From positions 7,116,001 through 7,180,000 of the forward strand of contig JBBDHG010000061.1 in the NCBI GenBank assembly GCA_037951165.1: a stretch of DNA of 64,000 nt. The letters are read 5' to 3'. This document shows positions 49,001 through 62,903 of the stretch, piece by piece. The translations under genes were made by a program, and so were the position numbers. The stretch comes from Lophius americanus. Lineage: Eukaryota > Chordata > Actinopteri > Lophiiformes > Lophiidae. How positions within the stretch are numbered: position 1 is the stretch's first letter; every line of letters begins with the position of its first letter. The notes beneath the pieces are model-generated. The model was not told the origin of the DNA. It ran no database searches and worked only from the letters and a program-made list of their open reading frames with translations.

Positions 49001-51647
49001 CTGCTTTTATAACTCACTTTTATTCCATTGTATGCTGCAGTCATCATCATAAACATAATATGACATAATGCAATGGTAATTGTGTCTTTTCATTGATTAA
49101 AGACTGAGAACACTGTCAGTTTAACAGTGTCAATGCTCCAAACAATTAAGAATTTGGGCTGTACATGAGCAACATAAGGATGATTCTTTTCCTGACAGTT
49201 TGACAAATACATCTAAATGGTCACAAGCAATATTTGAAGATATTTCCATAATTGACTGCCATGGCTTGAAATATCTGCAAAAAAACAAAAAAACAGATGA
49301 ATTTTCCCCCCTCATCTTCAGAAGTAGTGCATTGTTAACTAGTACAAATACAACATTTAGGCACTAAAGGCTGGGGGTTGATGTAGTGGCGATGTTTTCC
49401 AATGTGATTTAAAAAGCTCACATTGGGTTGAGTCAGTAGAGGCTGATATTCAGCTGTTTGTTCCCGTCTGCTGCAGCAGTTTCTGCAAGCTGTTCTCATG
49501 ACCAATACCCCCAGCTGAGTGAGGCATATATGCACACTCTATCATACAAGGACATGCAAACTGCACAAACACACACTCTCTGACATTGTGCACATGCACA
49601 TTCGGGCATGTACACACACAAGTACACTTTAATACAGTGGCAGCATTTCACAGATAATTTCCTCACATTGAGTGGAGATCCATTTCCCCCATGTCATATT
49701 CCACATCAGTCAAGGTCACCTTGAGCTCATACAGCCCCCTGCAACATTAGTAGCTGACCTTGAGTTTAAACAATTTCGCCGAGGATAGAATTTTTCATGG
49801 CCACATAACCACCATGTCCTGAAGGGGAAAAAAAGTTGTTATAGATGAATAAAAACTGATATTATTTTTATCCAAAGACAATGTGCATCTGGCCATCGCC
49901 TATAAAGCCATGCCCGTCTAATTTTCTTCACGGACAGCAAACAAAATGAGGGACTTTGTTTTGCCATTTTTCTTTGGAAGTTGCTTTGCAGATCGCACGA
50001 CTGCCCGGTCTGTCATTCCAAATGATACTGGCATATTTGCACAGTAGAAAACAGCACGCAAATATTCAGCACGACTTTGCAATCAATGGATCTGAGAAAG
50101 GGCTTGAAATGATTTTCGACTTGATTGAATGACATAATTTACTTGATTATACAAAGTTTTTTTCCTCCTTGAGGTATCCTCAAATGCTTAGGAGGAAACA
50201 AACAAATCAGACTGATTGAGCAAGATCTTCTACATGTTTCTGTGTGTGCCTTTATAGCCTACTTGTGCATGCTTGGATGTGTCTGCAGTACTGCTCTTGC
50301 TATGCGTGAGTGTGTCAGCGATTAAGTGTCTTTATGTGGGAGCATGATTAGGGTTGTGTGTGTGTGCGTGTCTTGAACAGGTTTGAGTGTCTTCAGCAAT
50401 AAAGAAATCAGAGTTGACATTGTGGACTACGGCAGACAAGATACATAGCAAAAGGAAGTATCGTTTTCTCTGTGTGTTGTGTGTGTTCCTCTTTCTGCCG
50501 TACACATCCCAGGATTTATTAAATAACCTGCCTGTCAGTGCAAGCTACCATTATCGCTACATACGCACAACTCCGAGGACTTATCCACTGAAGGGAAAGC
50601 CAATTAATTCAGTTTCCCCTCCATGGAATGTTGGTGGCAGTCTGTCAGTCCATCTTTCTGTCTGTCTGCCCGTATGCATGTCAAGAGGGATATTAGCCAG
50701 TTTGGTTGCATGGCAGCTAGTCATTTATATTTTTGCAAAGTACTTTTTAAAGCACTAATCAATCATCACGCAACTACAGCTTAAGGCAATGGCAAATGTC
50801 TATCCTCACTGGGAACAAGCCATTTCACTGATATTATTTAGCAAACGCTCTATTTGTGTGTCTCTGTGTGTGTGCGTGTGTACTCGCACACAAGGCAACG
50901 TAGGCCAATTAGCAGGATGTGGTCTACAGAGATGGCGGTGGTGGGGAGGCAGTGGAGGGGAAACAGCTGGTGTGGCCACAATTGGGTCACAGGTTCTGTC
51001 TGTAACCTCTGCACCTCCCCTCCCTTCTGCCACCCTCCCTCCCTCCCTCCCTTCTGTCTCCATTCTGTCATGGGGAGAGGTAGCATTTGTTATGGGGAGA
51101 GGCTGACATCTCTCATACACATCAGTCTTAATGCTTTATCCCAGACGTCACCAGTAGGAAGGTGCAAATGTCCAGGCTTGGCACAGCTTCAGAGGAGCTC
51201 CTCCACAGCCAGAGACCTCCTTTTTTGTTTCGTACAGTGTAAGCTGAAGGTGTGCATTTGAAGTGAGTGTGACTGTCATTTGCACAGAACCTAAGTGTTT
51301 GGCTGATTCTAATGCATCTCAGATGGATCCCATTACCTGCCTAATAGTAGCCACATTCTGTTTTCCATTTTTTTCTCTCATGCAGTACACCAAACCTTAG
51401 CCTGGCAAGCCAATAAGACAATCTTACCCATAATGCTGACCCTCACTTTATATTCAAGGACTCTTAACTAGAGGTTGCTGCACTTTTTGGCTTCAAATAA
51501 CCTCCAATGAACCAGAGTATAGTTTTCAGGACATATTTAAGCATAAACAGAAAAAACAATGCTAGTGTTTCCAGATCCCCTTCTTGTTTTTTCCTCACAC
51601 TTTGACCTCTGCAGCTGCCCGCTTTTGACACTCTTTTTATATATATA
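49001..51647. other. Unassigned intronic sequence downstream of the exon
   Basis: No further Musashi exon seen. Short TG stretches at about 50356-50368 and 50863-50880, and CCCT units at about 51033-51050. Overlapping open frames at 50387-51261 on both strands follow these simple-sequence patches and lack domains. Confidence 0.5.
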
Positions 51648-51722
51648 TCATACTAATAATTATGCTTTTTAATTTTTGGACTCATCATACTAATAATTAT
51701 GCTTTTTAATTTTTGGACTCAT
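51648..51722. repeat. Exact 37-bp tandem duplication
   Basis: A 37-bp unit beginning TCATACTAATAATTATGC and ending TTTTTGGACTCA is present twice without a mismatch (51648-51684 and 51685-51721). Confidence 0.97.
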
Positions 51723-54700
51723 GTAAGTGTGCTTGCCCTAAGGTCCAAGGGCAGTTGCAACCAAAAAACACCAGATGTGCATGTCAGGATATGAGGATCT
51801 GTCCACCTGTAAAGTTTTAATAGGGTAGAAAAACCTATATTCAACGGCCCATTCCAGTGCTGGGTGTTAATATGTAATATCTTCAACATTATGTTCAATG
51901 TTCATCATTGATTATCAGAATTTCTTTGTGCTTAGATACCATGCCCTCTTATTTTCCAATAAATTTAACATCTGCTAAACAAATGCAACACCCAAAATTC
52001 TCCACAGAGGCAAACAGTTGATTAAAGATGGGAGATGGTGTGATAACACCTTATAAATTTGTCTGGGGCATTGCAGCAGATTCCTGCTCACACATGAAAA
52101 TAGCTCTAAAGACTGTTAAAGGCATAATTAGCTGGGATGGCTAATTCTTCCTCATTGGTTTATTGTAATCGGCTTGGGGTGGGTCTCATAGTGCCTTAAT
52201 TTGGCTCAGATAAAACAACTCCTGCTTACTGACTTAGTCTCTGCAATCACGTCTATCGCCCTGTCTTCACTGTGCAAGCCTGAAGCTGAGTCTTAGTTAA
52301 ATCAGAACCACTTGCTTCCATGTCACTGGAATGCTACAAATGACCCTTTATGTCTAGGCTGTCCTGTTTCTCATGCTCCACTGGTCCAGAGCCAGATGCC
52401 GGAGGTGGAGCTGAATGGGAGGTGGAGCTTAACCAATTCACTACCACAGGGCTCAGGAGAGATAAAGGTGGTCACACGACTTGGTCACTATGGAGTTAGA
52501 CAAAGCATACCCTCTTCTACTAAGAGGAAACCATCGACTTAAAAAAGAGTTATGACAATAACACCTGTAGAGTGAAAATGGAAAGATATTGCTTCAAGCG
52601 AGGATGATGTTAAGATCCTTGTCATAATACAGAGAGGTCACTAGCCTGCTGCAACAGCATTCTGTCCCTAGTGTGTTCCTCATCTGGCAAGCCAGGCATC
52701 TGCATATTTCTCACATTGTTGTACTGAAAGGAAGCAGAGAGGATATTATCAGAGCACCAAAGTAAGATTCCTTAGTTGGTACATGAAATTCTTTCCAGAG
52801 CGCTGGTTATCTTGTAGCATTGCTGACATTTCACATACGTTTTAAAAATAGCTTGAAAATAATGGCCATCATCTGGTAAGACTATACATTTATTTTGCAT
52901 TCATAAAAAAGTGCTTGGGCCCACCACAGCACTGCTCATAATCTGGAAACAAAATAGCCTCATTCACAATTGACAAAATCAGAACTTAATACCAGTGTTT
53001 ATTGATGTGACATTGATACAATCATTTTCATGGTTACTGTTTGACAGTGCAGTGGAGCACTCACAGTGAAAATGATTTCAAAGGGTTTTAAAGATACATT
53101 TTCAACTTACATTGAACTGCCCAGGAGAAATCCAAATCCAGACGCACTTTTTTCTCATTTTCACCGCCTGAAATAGCAAACATGGGTGATTAATGCGGAC
53201 AAAAAATATTCTTTATATGAGCAAAAATAACCTAATCAAGAAGTCACAGTCGTTCATTCCACCTCCTCAGTTAGTGCTTGTGCACATTTGCATGCCATTT
53301 ACATGGTAGCACCCTGTGACCAAGCTACTCCGTTGTTTCAGTGGCCATCATCAGCTGACATTCTGTGATTGTTTCCCCTTTGCTATAGCTCTCCCAATCA
53401 GTTGAGGATATAGTCTGGTTCCACTGATTATAAGAAGTGATCAGAGCAGCAATGATGGAGCATGTGCCTTTCAGTGGAGATTCAGCCAGCGGCTTCAATC
53501 TCATTGCAGTCACTTGTAGTTAGTGACTGAGCCAGGCAGTGAGAAGGGCAGAGCAATATAAATGAATTGGCTATGAATGTGGATACGGCTGCCGTGCTGC
53601 AGGGACACACAGGGGGAAAGGGCCAGTTAGACAAACTATTTCATATCCCCCTTGACCTTTATTTGCTCAGTGGCCCAGCAACATTTCCAATAGAGCACTT
53701 TTTAAATGGCCGCTGAAGAATTGAGCTGTACTATTCATAATCATATCATTTTTAGTTTGCGTGTCTGTCTTTGTAGTGTTTTAATGCAAGTGTTTTTATT
53801 GCAGGTAAGTGAATCTCTAACTTTAATATTTCACTTTTTACATAATATTAAATAGATTTCAAGCTATTTCTTATATTTTAAAATCAGGAAGTATCTTCCA
53901 ACAACTAGGTTCCTTGCAGTAGTGACAAGTCACACAGACAGCTGTGAATCAGGGAAGATTGACACATTTCTGTAGGTCTGTATTCTCATCTATCAGCTGC
54001 CTCTCCTGAAATGGCTCCCTAGGGATAAGCCTGGATTGGCTTGATTGTGTTATCGGCGACTGATCGGGTCATTCAATGATGGAATTTTGATCCCCTGTTC
54101 TGCTTAAAGAATGAAATGTTTAAAGAAGATTGACTGGAATTGGATCGGATCCAGCACCTGCTCAAAGGGGCAATCAGGTGAAGGCAGGAGACAGCAATCT
54201 CTCTGCGCTATTGTGACATGAATAGAAGGGGGAATTAATGTGTGTTAGGGTTGCGTGTTGGTGGTGGTGGTGGATGGATGGTGTGTGTGGGTGGAGATGC
54301 CATTCAGCAGGGTGAAGGTTGAAAAATTTCATCAGAGGAAGTGTCTCAAGTAATTTGCACCAATCTCAACCATCAGACTGACGTGGAGGCGGACTCCTCC
54401 ACCTACATACCTCCATCTCAACCATGGAAACTCAAATTTAGTCAGGGAATTCCATGCCTGTGTGAGTGTGTGTGTATGTTTGTGAAGTATGTGTTGACCC
54501 ACTTGAAGTTTTCTCCAAAAGTGTTTGGAGATAAGAGAAGAACATTTTGTGGTACGATTAGGTATGGAATGTAGCAGATGAAAATAATAATAATGAAAAT
54601 AATTGTGTAAAAACAAAATTGTGTAAAAACTATTTTAGTGGGATGATGGCCTTCATTCAGAATGAAGATTTTCACTTGTTGCACAGTCTCCCAATCACCA

Positions 54701-55127
54701 CCAATCATGTATTTATCAAAAACTGTTAAAGATAGACAAGATACACTTTGTGGAGAATTTTGCTATTTATGGTCATACTGTCTGAATTATTTCCAAAATC
54801 TTTCTTTAACTGGAGTTTGTTTTTGACATTTTATTTTCAGATATCTAAAATCATTGTTTCATTTAATCAATAATTGTTTTCATTCTATACACTTAATAAA
54901 CAAACATCCTGTGGTGAGCCATTTTAATAATTAAGGTTCATATTTATACTGAAAAATCTTTTTCTTTCTAAATATTACATTCATATAAAAAAAATCATCA
55001 CTTTTGAGCTTAAAGGAAATCAAAATAATGAATTGTCCTTGCACAACAAAGTCTTCCCCATATTACAATAACTAGAACTTGATGTTAATTTAATCTAAAT
55101 TTATACTATATCATATATTAGGGCTAA
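51723..55127. other. Unassigned intronic sequence with possible conserved block
   Basis: No exon seen. 52020-52270 is repeat-free with several TAAT/ATTA cores and is discussed as candidate regulatory DNA. A GGT/GGAT-rich patch followed by TG units lies at 54258-54296. 54880-55120 is very A+T-rich. Confidence 0.45.
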
Positions 55128-55345
55128 GCCTAAACAAAGTGCTAACTTAGGTTGCCTAAACTTAGTGCTAACTTAGCTTTAGCTTTCCTAAGCTTGGTGT
55201 TAACTTAGTTTTAGCTTGCTTTAGCTAAACAAACTAAGTTTGCTTCTGGGTCTGAGAAGCAGGAGAGTTAACATCAACTAGTTCAGGCAGAGGCTGAAGG
55301 GGTAGTTTCTTACCACTACGAAACTCCGTCTTCGGGTCCCATCAG
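55128..55345. repeat. TTAGC-rich dispersed repeat, copy 1
   Basis: Irregular internal repeats of CTAACTTAG / TTAGCTTT / CTAAACAAA at 55128-55230, then GAGTTAACATCAACTAGTTC, AGGCAGAGGC, GGGGTAGTTTCTTACCACTA and AAACTCCGTCTTC. The order recurs at 62025-62185. Class unknown. Confidence 0.6.
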
Positions 55346-56404
55346 AACCCAAAGGGCAGAGCTGGGTTCTGACATAATAAAACAGATGGTCTTCGAGATT
55401 CGGCCCTGTCTCGATCAGTAGCCTCCTGAACTTAGGCTGAGTTCTGAAAAATATTAAGAAATTATATTTGAGTTCAAGTCAGGCTAAACAGGGATAGCCA
55501 GCGTTGGGTTTGGTCACGATAGTGAATTTGACGTGATGCTTTCAAGATATCTAGATATCTTAGGGAAGAGAATGTCTCCGTGTTTGTTTGTGCCACTTTT
55601 CAGTATTGGAGATGTTTTTATACTTGACAGCCAAATGAGCCTATGAACGCAGCACAGACTATTTGTTACATTTCAAGTGGTAAATTCTCATGTCGTAGTC
55701 CTGCTTAAACCATGAAGGACGTCAACCAAAACCTGTCTTAGAGAAAGTTTGAAAGTAGGAAAAATCTTGGAGGGAAAGACATAGTTTAGAGGGAAATTGA
55801 TTTAATTGTGGATGTGGAGTCTTACGAAGCAACTCGTCAATGGTAACACTTCAATTTACTATATGTATTACTGCTGATGTATTTTTTTACTGCTTATGAC
55901 AGTCTGTAATGTTTGTGTTAGAAAATACTAGTTTTAACGGCATGTAGTCAAAACCAGGCCCCTTTATGGTCATTTGCACTGCCGACAGCTTCAGCTAGTA
56001 TTAATGGTGTTGGTTAGGTTCGGACATAAATAAAGAAGGTCTGCTGGTCTCGGTTACTAGTCTACCGCACTTGATTGGGCTTTGACAGAAAAATAACTAA
56101 TAAGCTACTGCACTCTAGTGTGCAGTAGGGACGTTAGGAGTTAGCCCAGTGTTAGATTCTGGCTTAAACATGCACATAACAAAGTGCAATATGAGGAAAA
56201 CGGAATGTTGAGGTCATGGAGAATATCATGATCTCAATTCTAAGCAAAACAAAATGTCGATGCTCATTTTAGCCAGACTTGGCTTATATATGTATAAAAC
56301 TTGTTTATTTCAAAAGATGAGAATGACCAAATCCTGGTTAATTCAGCAACAAACATGCACTTATATTTAGTATTTTATGTGTTTTAAATGGATGCCTCGG
56401 TGTA
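55346..56404. other. Unassigned sequence, possibly part of a larger repeat
   Basis: Follows directly on the 55.1-kb repeat. Segments such as GGTTCGGACATAAATAAAG and GGTCTGCTGGTCTCGGTTAC (about 56017-56062) look repeat-derived, but I cannot assign them. Confidence 0.35.
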
Positions 56405-56480
56405 CATTAGGGCTGCACAATTAATCATCAATTATGGTTACATTTATATCTTTGAGCAATATTGATATATAAACTTCAAA
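56405..56480 (+). repeat. hAT-like 5' end fragment
   Basis: ATTAGGGCTGCACAATTAATCATC is the typical first part of fish elements that start with AGGGCTGCAC and an ATTAATC run. Only this end is visible. Confidence 0.5.
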
Positions 56481-59400
56481 TATCTGTAGGAATGGTTAAG
56501 AAGATTTCATGTTTGAAGCTTGCTCCTGAAGCTTTAACTTTCCCTTATTCTACATTCACTTACATTTTTTGTAATTCTTTTTCCTCAGCAAGGTCATTTG
56601 CCAAGTGTCGCAAATTTGCGTTCCCTATAAGCACCATATTTGTATAGGATAACTTTATTCATGTATACTGCATCTAAGCCTTATCAACTTAACTATAAAT
56701 AAATACATAAATCTATAGAATGTATTTCCATACAATGGCTCAGGTGTATATTTACAGTAGCGCAGGGATGGGCATGTTTGAAATGAGTTCCAGAGAATTC
56801 ACTGGTCAGGGAGTGTCAGACCTTGTGGCCCAGCCACACCTATCAAGCTGTCACATTTCAGTTTTCAGGTGCTAGGCTTTTAAATAAAGTACAATCCTCA
56901 CATTCAATCCTAAAAGCCCTTTTCATCCTCTTCAGATCTGAACAGAGGATTTTCAGTGCTCAGCTTCTCCCTACTGTGGAGCACCAGGAAACCAGTGGGC
57001 ATGTATCTTGACTCAGCACAACATGGTGATCAAGCAGTTGACATGGCCCCACTTGTGATGATGATGCTTACATTATATCTGCGCCGAGTCAAATTGTTAT
57101 ATGGATCCTGAGATGTTATCGAAAGGCATCCAAGCATTCCACTGGGTGGATTTTTACCAAATGCCAAAACAGCAAGTTGATCTTACTCAACGGCTTGCAG
57201 TTAAATTGTTAATCAGATTTTAATCTTGTTTTTGAGGTATGTTTAAATAAAAAAAGAAAACCTTCTATATTTCTTTTTCAAAATGTGGAAAACCATTTTT
57301 AATTTGGATTTTGCAAAATACATCTTTAGATACATTTTGAGAAAAAATGTGTACAAGCAAACAAAAAGAAAAACTACATAAATGCATCAGGAATAAGATT
57401 CGATTTATATCTTTATTAACACACCTTTTTTTGTCAAATGGCTCTTTAAAAGTAGAGTTAGTTACATTAACAGAAAACAAAGCAAGCCTACTAGCCATTA
57501 CTCAGTGTTTGCTGTTATTGGCACTGACAGTATGCCTTTTGTTATACAACACAAAGGGAATTGAAGCTTAGAGATGAGAAGTGACTTTACGTAGGTAGCT
57601 CATTTTCTCTGTTTCTTCAGCCACCTGCAATATGACCAGGTCCACGTAAAAAGAGTGGCTCCGACACATTCACCCTGAAATTATTCTGCAAATGTTTTTC
57701 GCTAAATGCACATAATGTGCTGGCATTGTGGAGGGCTGGTGAAGTTTCAAAGTTTTCACCCATCTCAAACACTTCCCGCTCCCTCCTGTCCAAACCTTTG
57801 TGTGTCTGGATATCCTGGGGTGTAAACCCTGATCTCATCTACTTTCATAAATTAAACAATTGTTAGAAATTGCTTGTAAATTTTCATTTTGATGCAACTG
57901 TAACTATCAAACATTGGTAGTGACAGACTCATTAAATCCAGTAATGTTTTGTTGCGTCCGAGTAAGTATGTGAATTCAGCAGCTATTCATTTTTTATAAC
58001 CTGATGTAACATCTTGAATAAATATTCTATCAATCAGAATCTTTTTTTTTCTTTCTATATTTCTACCAATTTCTAATTTTGGCAGAATTAATTTTTAATG
58101 TTGAAACAAGACCAATAATGTATCTCAAATCATTATTTCTGTTACTATATTACCTTATAGTACAGCTGCGCTGCAGTGAACTTACCAGAAATTATGTTAC
58201 GTTGCTTTCGAAATATCTGACAGCTTTTTCATTTGACTAGTATGGATCAATTTAATGTTTCAGATTGAAAATTATGGTATATGTTGTGCTGTATTAATTT
58301 AAACGTTCCTCGGCACCATTTCATTAGCTTGAAAATTTGCATAAGCGCCTCAAACGCTGATACGTATCCAAGATAACAAACTTTGTCTCCAAGGTTCTAC
58401 ATTCAACTTTCTGCCCCTATGCAATCTATAAGTTCATGAGTGTGGCAGTCAGCTACTCGTCTAATACTACATTGTGTAATATTCGCTAGTGTGAATGCAC
58501 TTATGCACACACACTTGAAAGATAAGATGAATAGATGTACCTATACCACTTTTTGCGCAGAAGAATTAACATGAGTAATTACCAATACAGTGATAAAATC
58601 ACTTCAATTTATAGGATCTTATACTTCCAAAACATGTTTTATATTCCATCGTGTTTTTACTTAAATACCATGCATTATACAGCCTTGGTGTTATTTTTCC
58701 TCAGGATTGTGGAGCTTTAGTAGCTTAGTGTTTAGGATGTAGTGACAGCTGGTAATCTCTTCTTTGGGCTCTGGGTACAATGAGTAGACATGAAAATACG
58801 GCAATATCTACAACCTGTAACATACTTTTATGTTTCACAACCTGGGTAAGAATTTTCATATTTTTATAGAGACAACGCTGTTGCTAGCATTCCGTCCTCC
58901 AAACTCTTTGAATTCTATTCACACATCCTGACCACGGCTTAGCAGAGAAGCGTTTGCAGTCTACGTAATTTTTTACATCATTGCTAACATTAAAATATGT
59001 CAACATTGCAAACAGTTGACAGTGAGTAACAGAATTGCTTGAAAGCTGACTAGGGGCTGGAGAATTGAACATTTCATAGCTGTTTAATATTCCATACAAC
59101 TTTGAAGTGCCTATCAAGAAAAAGCGCTGAATTTTCATGAAGATTTTTATTTGCAGGTTTCAGAGAAGACATTTCCTAAAGTAATGCATCAGCAGCAGAA
59201 GCAAAATCTGTTCTCTCCTCTGTAACTGTTTAAACAGTCTTTGAATGGGTGAAGTGGTAATAGCTCATTTTCGGTTTATTTCTAAAGCCAACTCTGATGA
59301 TTGAAGTGAGTACATGTCCTCCTCTGATATAACCATAGAGAATGTTTTTACCTGAGGCAACTGTGTGAAAGTCAGCAAATAGACATGTTTTTTTTTACTG

Positions 59401-60060
59401 AGCTACTTAGATGTAAAAAATATTTTTCAATCAAGAGAAAGCGATAATGAAGTTAAGTTGAATGTTAATAAGAGCAGATGATATGTCATAATTAGTCAGA
59501 AAGTCTTTAGCACCTAGATTCCTTGGCGTGATTGTGATCTAAGGGTATCTACCCTGAGCAGCAGCAAGATATATCTGCCCTTGGAGCCTGGGTACAGGTG
59601 GTGGTGGCTGATGACTCAATGGTGAGGTTAATGGATCTGCGAAGACTGAGTTGAAATTGGAAGGTGGAGGGGGTCTGAACCAGTAGCATAAAAAAACCAC
59701 CAGATGAACTGGGAATCATATTTAAATATACAGCAGCTAGATGATAGATTAATGATGAAGGTGTGACACAGATATATTGGATAGATTTGGCTGGCTGATG
59801 AACTCAGCTGATATCAATCGACGCCACACACTGAGAAGCTGGTGAACGGGACTAAGCATGTGTGATATGTGTGAATGACAGAGGGCAAAAATCCAGTGAG
59901 TAGTAGATTTTTTTGTCCGTCACAACTTGAATAGGAGGAAAAAATAAAGTTCACCCTTTTACTTATTGTCTTGCATACATATTTAGTTGGAGTACTTTGG
60001 TATGTCCAAACTCAGTATCAGAAAGAAAATTTAAACTTGTGAAATATAGTAATCATATTT
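56481..60060. other. Unassigned intronic sequence
   Basis: No exon seen. 59560-59890 contains GGTGGTGGTGG, CTGAACCAGTAG, ATCAATCGACGCC and GAGAAGCTGGTGAACG phrases that may come from an old interspersed repeat; family unknown. Confidence 0.45.
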
Positions 60061-60100
60061 GATTAATATATCTCATGATCACATATGAGATATATTAGTC
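60061..60100. repeat. Inverted repeat with 13-bp perfect arms
   Basis: TAATATATCTCAT (60064-60076) and ATGAGATATATTA (60085-60097) are exact reverse complements around an 8-nt loop, GATCACAT. With one G-U pair, the stem can extend to 16 bp in RNA. It is A+T-rich and followed by more A+T-rich sequence, not a T run, so it does not look like a terminator. Confidence 0.9.
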
Positions 60101-60848
<748 letters not shown>

Positions 60849-62024
60849 TTAATTTAAGCTCCCTCCCTTGTCACTTCCTGATCGGGAAACTTTGAACCCA
60901 ACATGTGGCCCATAAGTCCTATCCACAGGTAATTAGGTTTGATGGTTAGTTGAGCAGAAGCATGGATTTTATCCTCCTCTCTGTCTTACCTCCTGGAGGG
61001 TTGTCTCGACTTGTTTTTGATAAGCCCACTGCCAGCCCAGCATCATTCTCTTCCAGCTGAACACGCTCTGTAAAAGCCACCAAGGTGCAGAGGTAGCCTT
61101 TTAAAGATGAATCACCCACTAATATGAAATTATATAGACTGGAAAGGTGTGTGTCAATATGAGATTAAATATACATTTCTGTTTTGATTGGATAAATTAA
61201 CAGCATTTTTGTTAGCTGGTTTGGTTTCCTTTTTTATTTTATTTGTGGTAGCATAGAGAGCAACCACATATTTTTTTAATTGTTGAAGTGTGTCTTTAAC
61301 CTGAGACAATTATTTCAGAGCGTAATGGAGCCTGCGTTAGCTGCCTATTCAGTGTAGGGAGAGAAGGGAATTACATCTGAAATGGCTTTGAATTTGATTT
61401 GATTTAAATTAAATTAGAATTTGATAAGAGGGGAGTAGAGGGATGGACGGTATCATGCTCAAGTGACAGGTTGATTGCATTGAATCGCCTGCCAGCAAAT
61501 CTTCCAGCTGCCAACTCACTGTGTGAATGAGTGTGTAAAAAGTTCCCCTCAATGAAAGAAGAATGGCCAGCAGGAAATACAGGTTGCTCCTTGCCCACAC
61601 TACGCACAATCAGGCTGCCTTATTATTATCGACTGCCACCTTTGCATCTAGTCGTTTTTTTGCATTTTTTCCCTAAAAACCTTGAAGTATGAGCTGCTAA
61701 TTTGCTCAATACAGCAATAAGCTGTCCTTTAGGGCTGGAGTCAGACATATTATGCATTCTTGTTTTATAAGTGCAACGATTCTGCAGTTTAGTCATGCCA
61801 TAAACTGCTCTGACGTCAACCAGTTGTGTTCCAACTCGCCCTTATGAACCAAGCCTGGCCCTTTGAGATAGTGGCCTTATGGGTATTGTGCATCCGTGAG
61901 GTGGGGGTGTGTAGGAGATGTCGTTCTTTAAAGTTTTTGTACTTTTGTTACTTGAAACCACACTGTAGAAAGGCTGTGTATTAATCAAGACTGTTTAAAA
62001 AAATGTGTCCATTCTCTGTTTCGT
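60849..62024. other. Unassigned intronic sequence
   Basis: No exon or nameable repeat. The overlapping open frames on the minus strand at 61404-61609 have no domains. Confidence 0.5.
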
Positions 62025-62185
62025 AGTTAGCCCAGGCGCTAGCTCACTTATCTTAGCTAGAGCTTAGCTAGGCTAGCTAGCTTAATATATCTGAGAAACT
62101 GTAGAGCTAACATCAAATAGGAGAGGCAGAAACAGGAGTGGTAGTTTTTTTATCGTTTCTAAACTCCTTCTTCATGCCACTTAAC
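62025..62185. repeat. TTAGC-rich dispersed repeat, copy 2
   Basis: GTTAGCCCAGGCGCTAGCTC and an irregular TTAGCTAG/GCTAGCTAGC run, then GAGCTAACATCAAATAGGAG, AGGCAGAAAC, GTGGTAGTTTTTTTATCGTT and AAACTCCTTCTTC. Same order and orientation as 55128-55345. Confidence 0.6.
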
Positions 62186-62836
62186 TTATTTATTTTCTTT
62201 TTCTGACACTATATTTCTCCATTTTTTCTTTAAAGCTACTCATCTCTGTCTCGCATCTGCATGGTGGATCAGTGCAGCACAGCTGCCAGAAGTTACCATT
62301 TTTATGCCAACAAATATCTATATGGGTTACACACAGACATCGCATGCCACTTTTTGATTTCTCATGTCAATAGTGCTATTAATATTTTTATTAGTATATT
62401 AATATCGATGCCTTTACAAAAATACTAAAAAAAAGAAAAACTTTTAATGATATAAGTACCAATGTTTGCATGCATGCATGCATTTGTAGCATTTTGCTAC
62501 AAATTCAGACTTAAACTTTGCACAGGGATGGCTACAAAACAATTATTTCTTGTGAAAAGCAACATTTGGTCATCGTCTTGTTGCACGCCTACTTGGACTC
62601 CAACTCGCTTAATGTGCAAATGGTAATTTAAGATACATATTCAAACTACTGTGCCATAGTAAAATTAAAAGGTCCAGATAATCACTTGCTGTATCTGTTA
62701 ATGCAGGGTTTTAGAGCATTATGAATATGATGTCCACATGAGCTATATGATGTGTTATAGTCATTGTGAGCTAAAATCGATATACCGACTTTTATGGCAC
62801 AGTATTTCTTCCATAGTTTGCCCATTTAAAGCATCT

Positions 62837-62838
<2 letters not shown>
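62186..62838. other. Unassigned intronic sequence
   Basis: No exon seen. A short CATG array (GCATGCATGCATGCAT) lies at about 62468-62483. Confidence 0.5.

Positions 62839-62899
<61 letters not shown>
62839..62899. repeat. (GT)n microsatellite, 61 bp
   Basis: About 30 uninterrupted GT units, ending at TGTGCGTGC. On the plus strand it is complementary to the CA tract 2 kb upstream. Confidence 0.98.

Positions 62900-62903
<4 letters not shown>

Noticed and set aside
48850..49056. Minus-strand frame across the msi2 exon
   Set aside because: Opposite-strand shadow; the plus strand gives exact Musashi residues with correct splice sites.
50387..51261. Several overlapping 100-135-codon frames on both strands
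   Set aside because: No domain, no repeated reading-frame preference, and they cross TG and CCCT simple sequence. Chance frames in intron.
60061..60100. Hairpin as a microRNA precursor or terminator
   Set aside because: Stem is only 13-16 bp and there is no U run after it; too short for a typical pre-miRNA.
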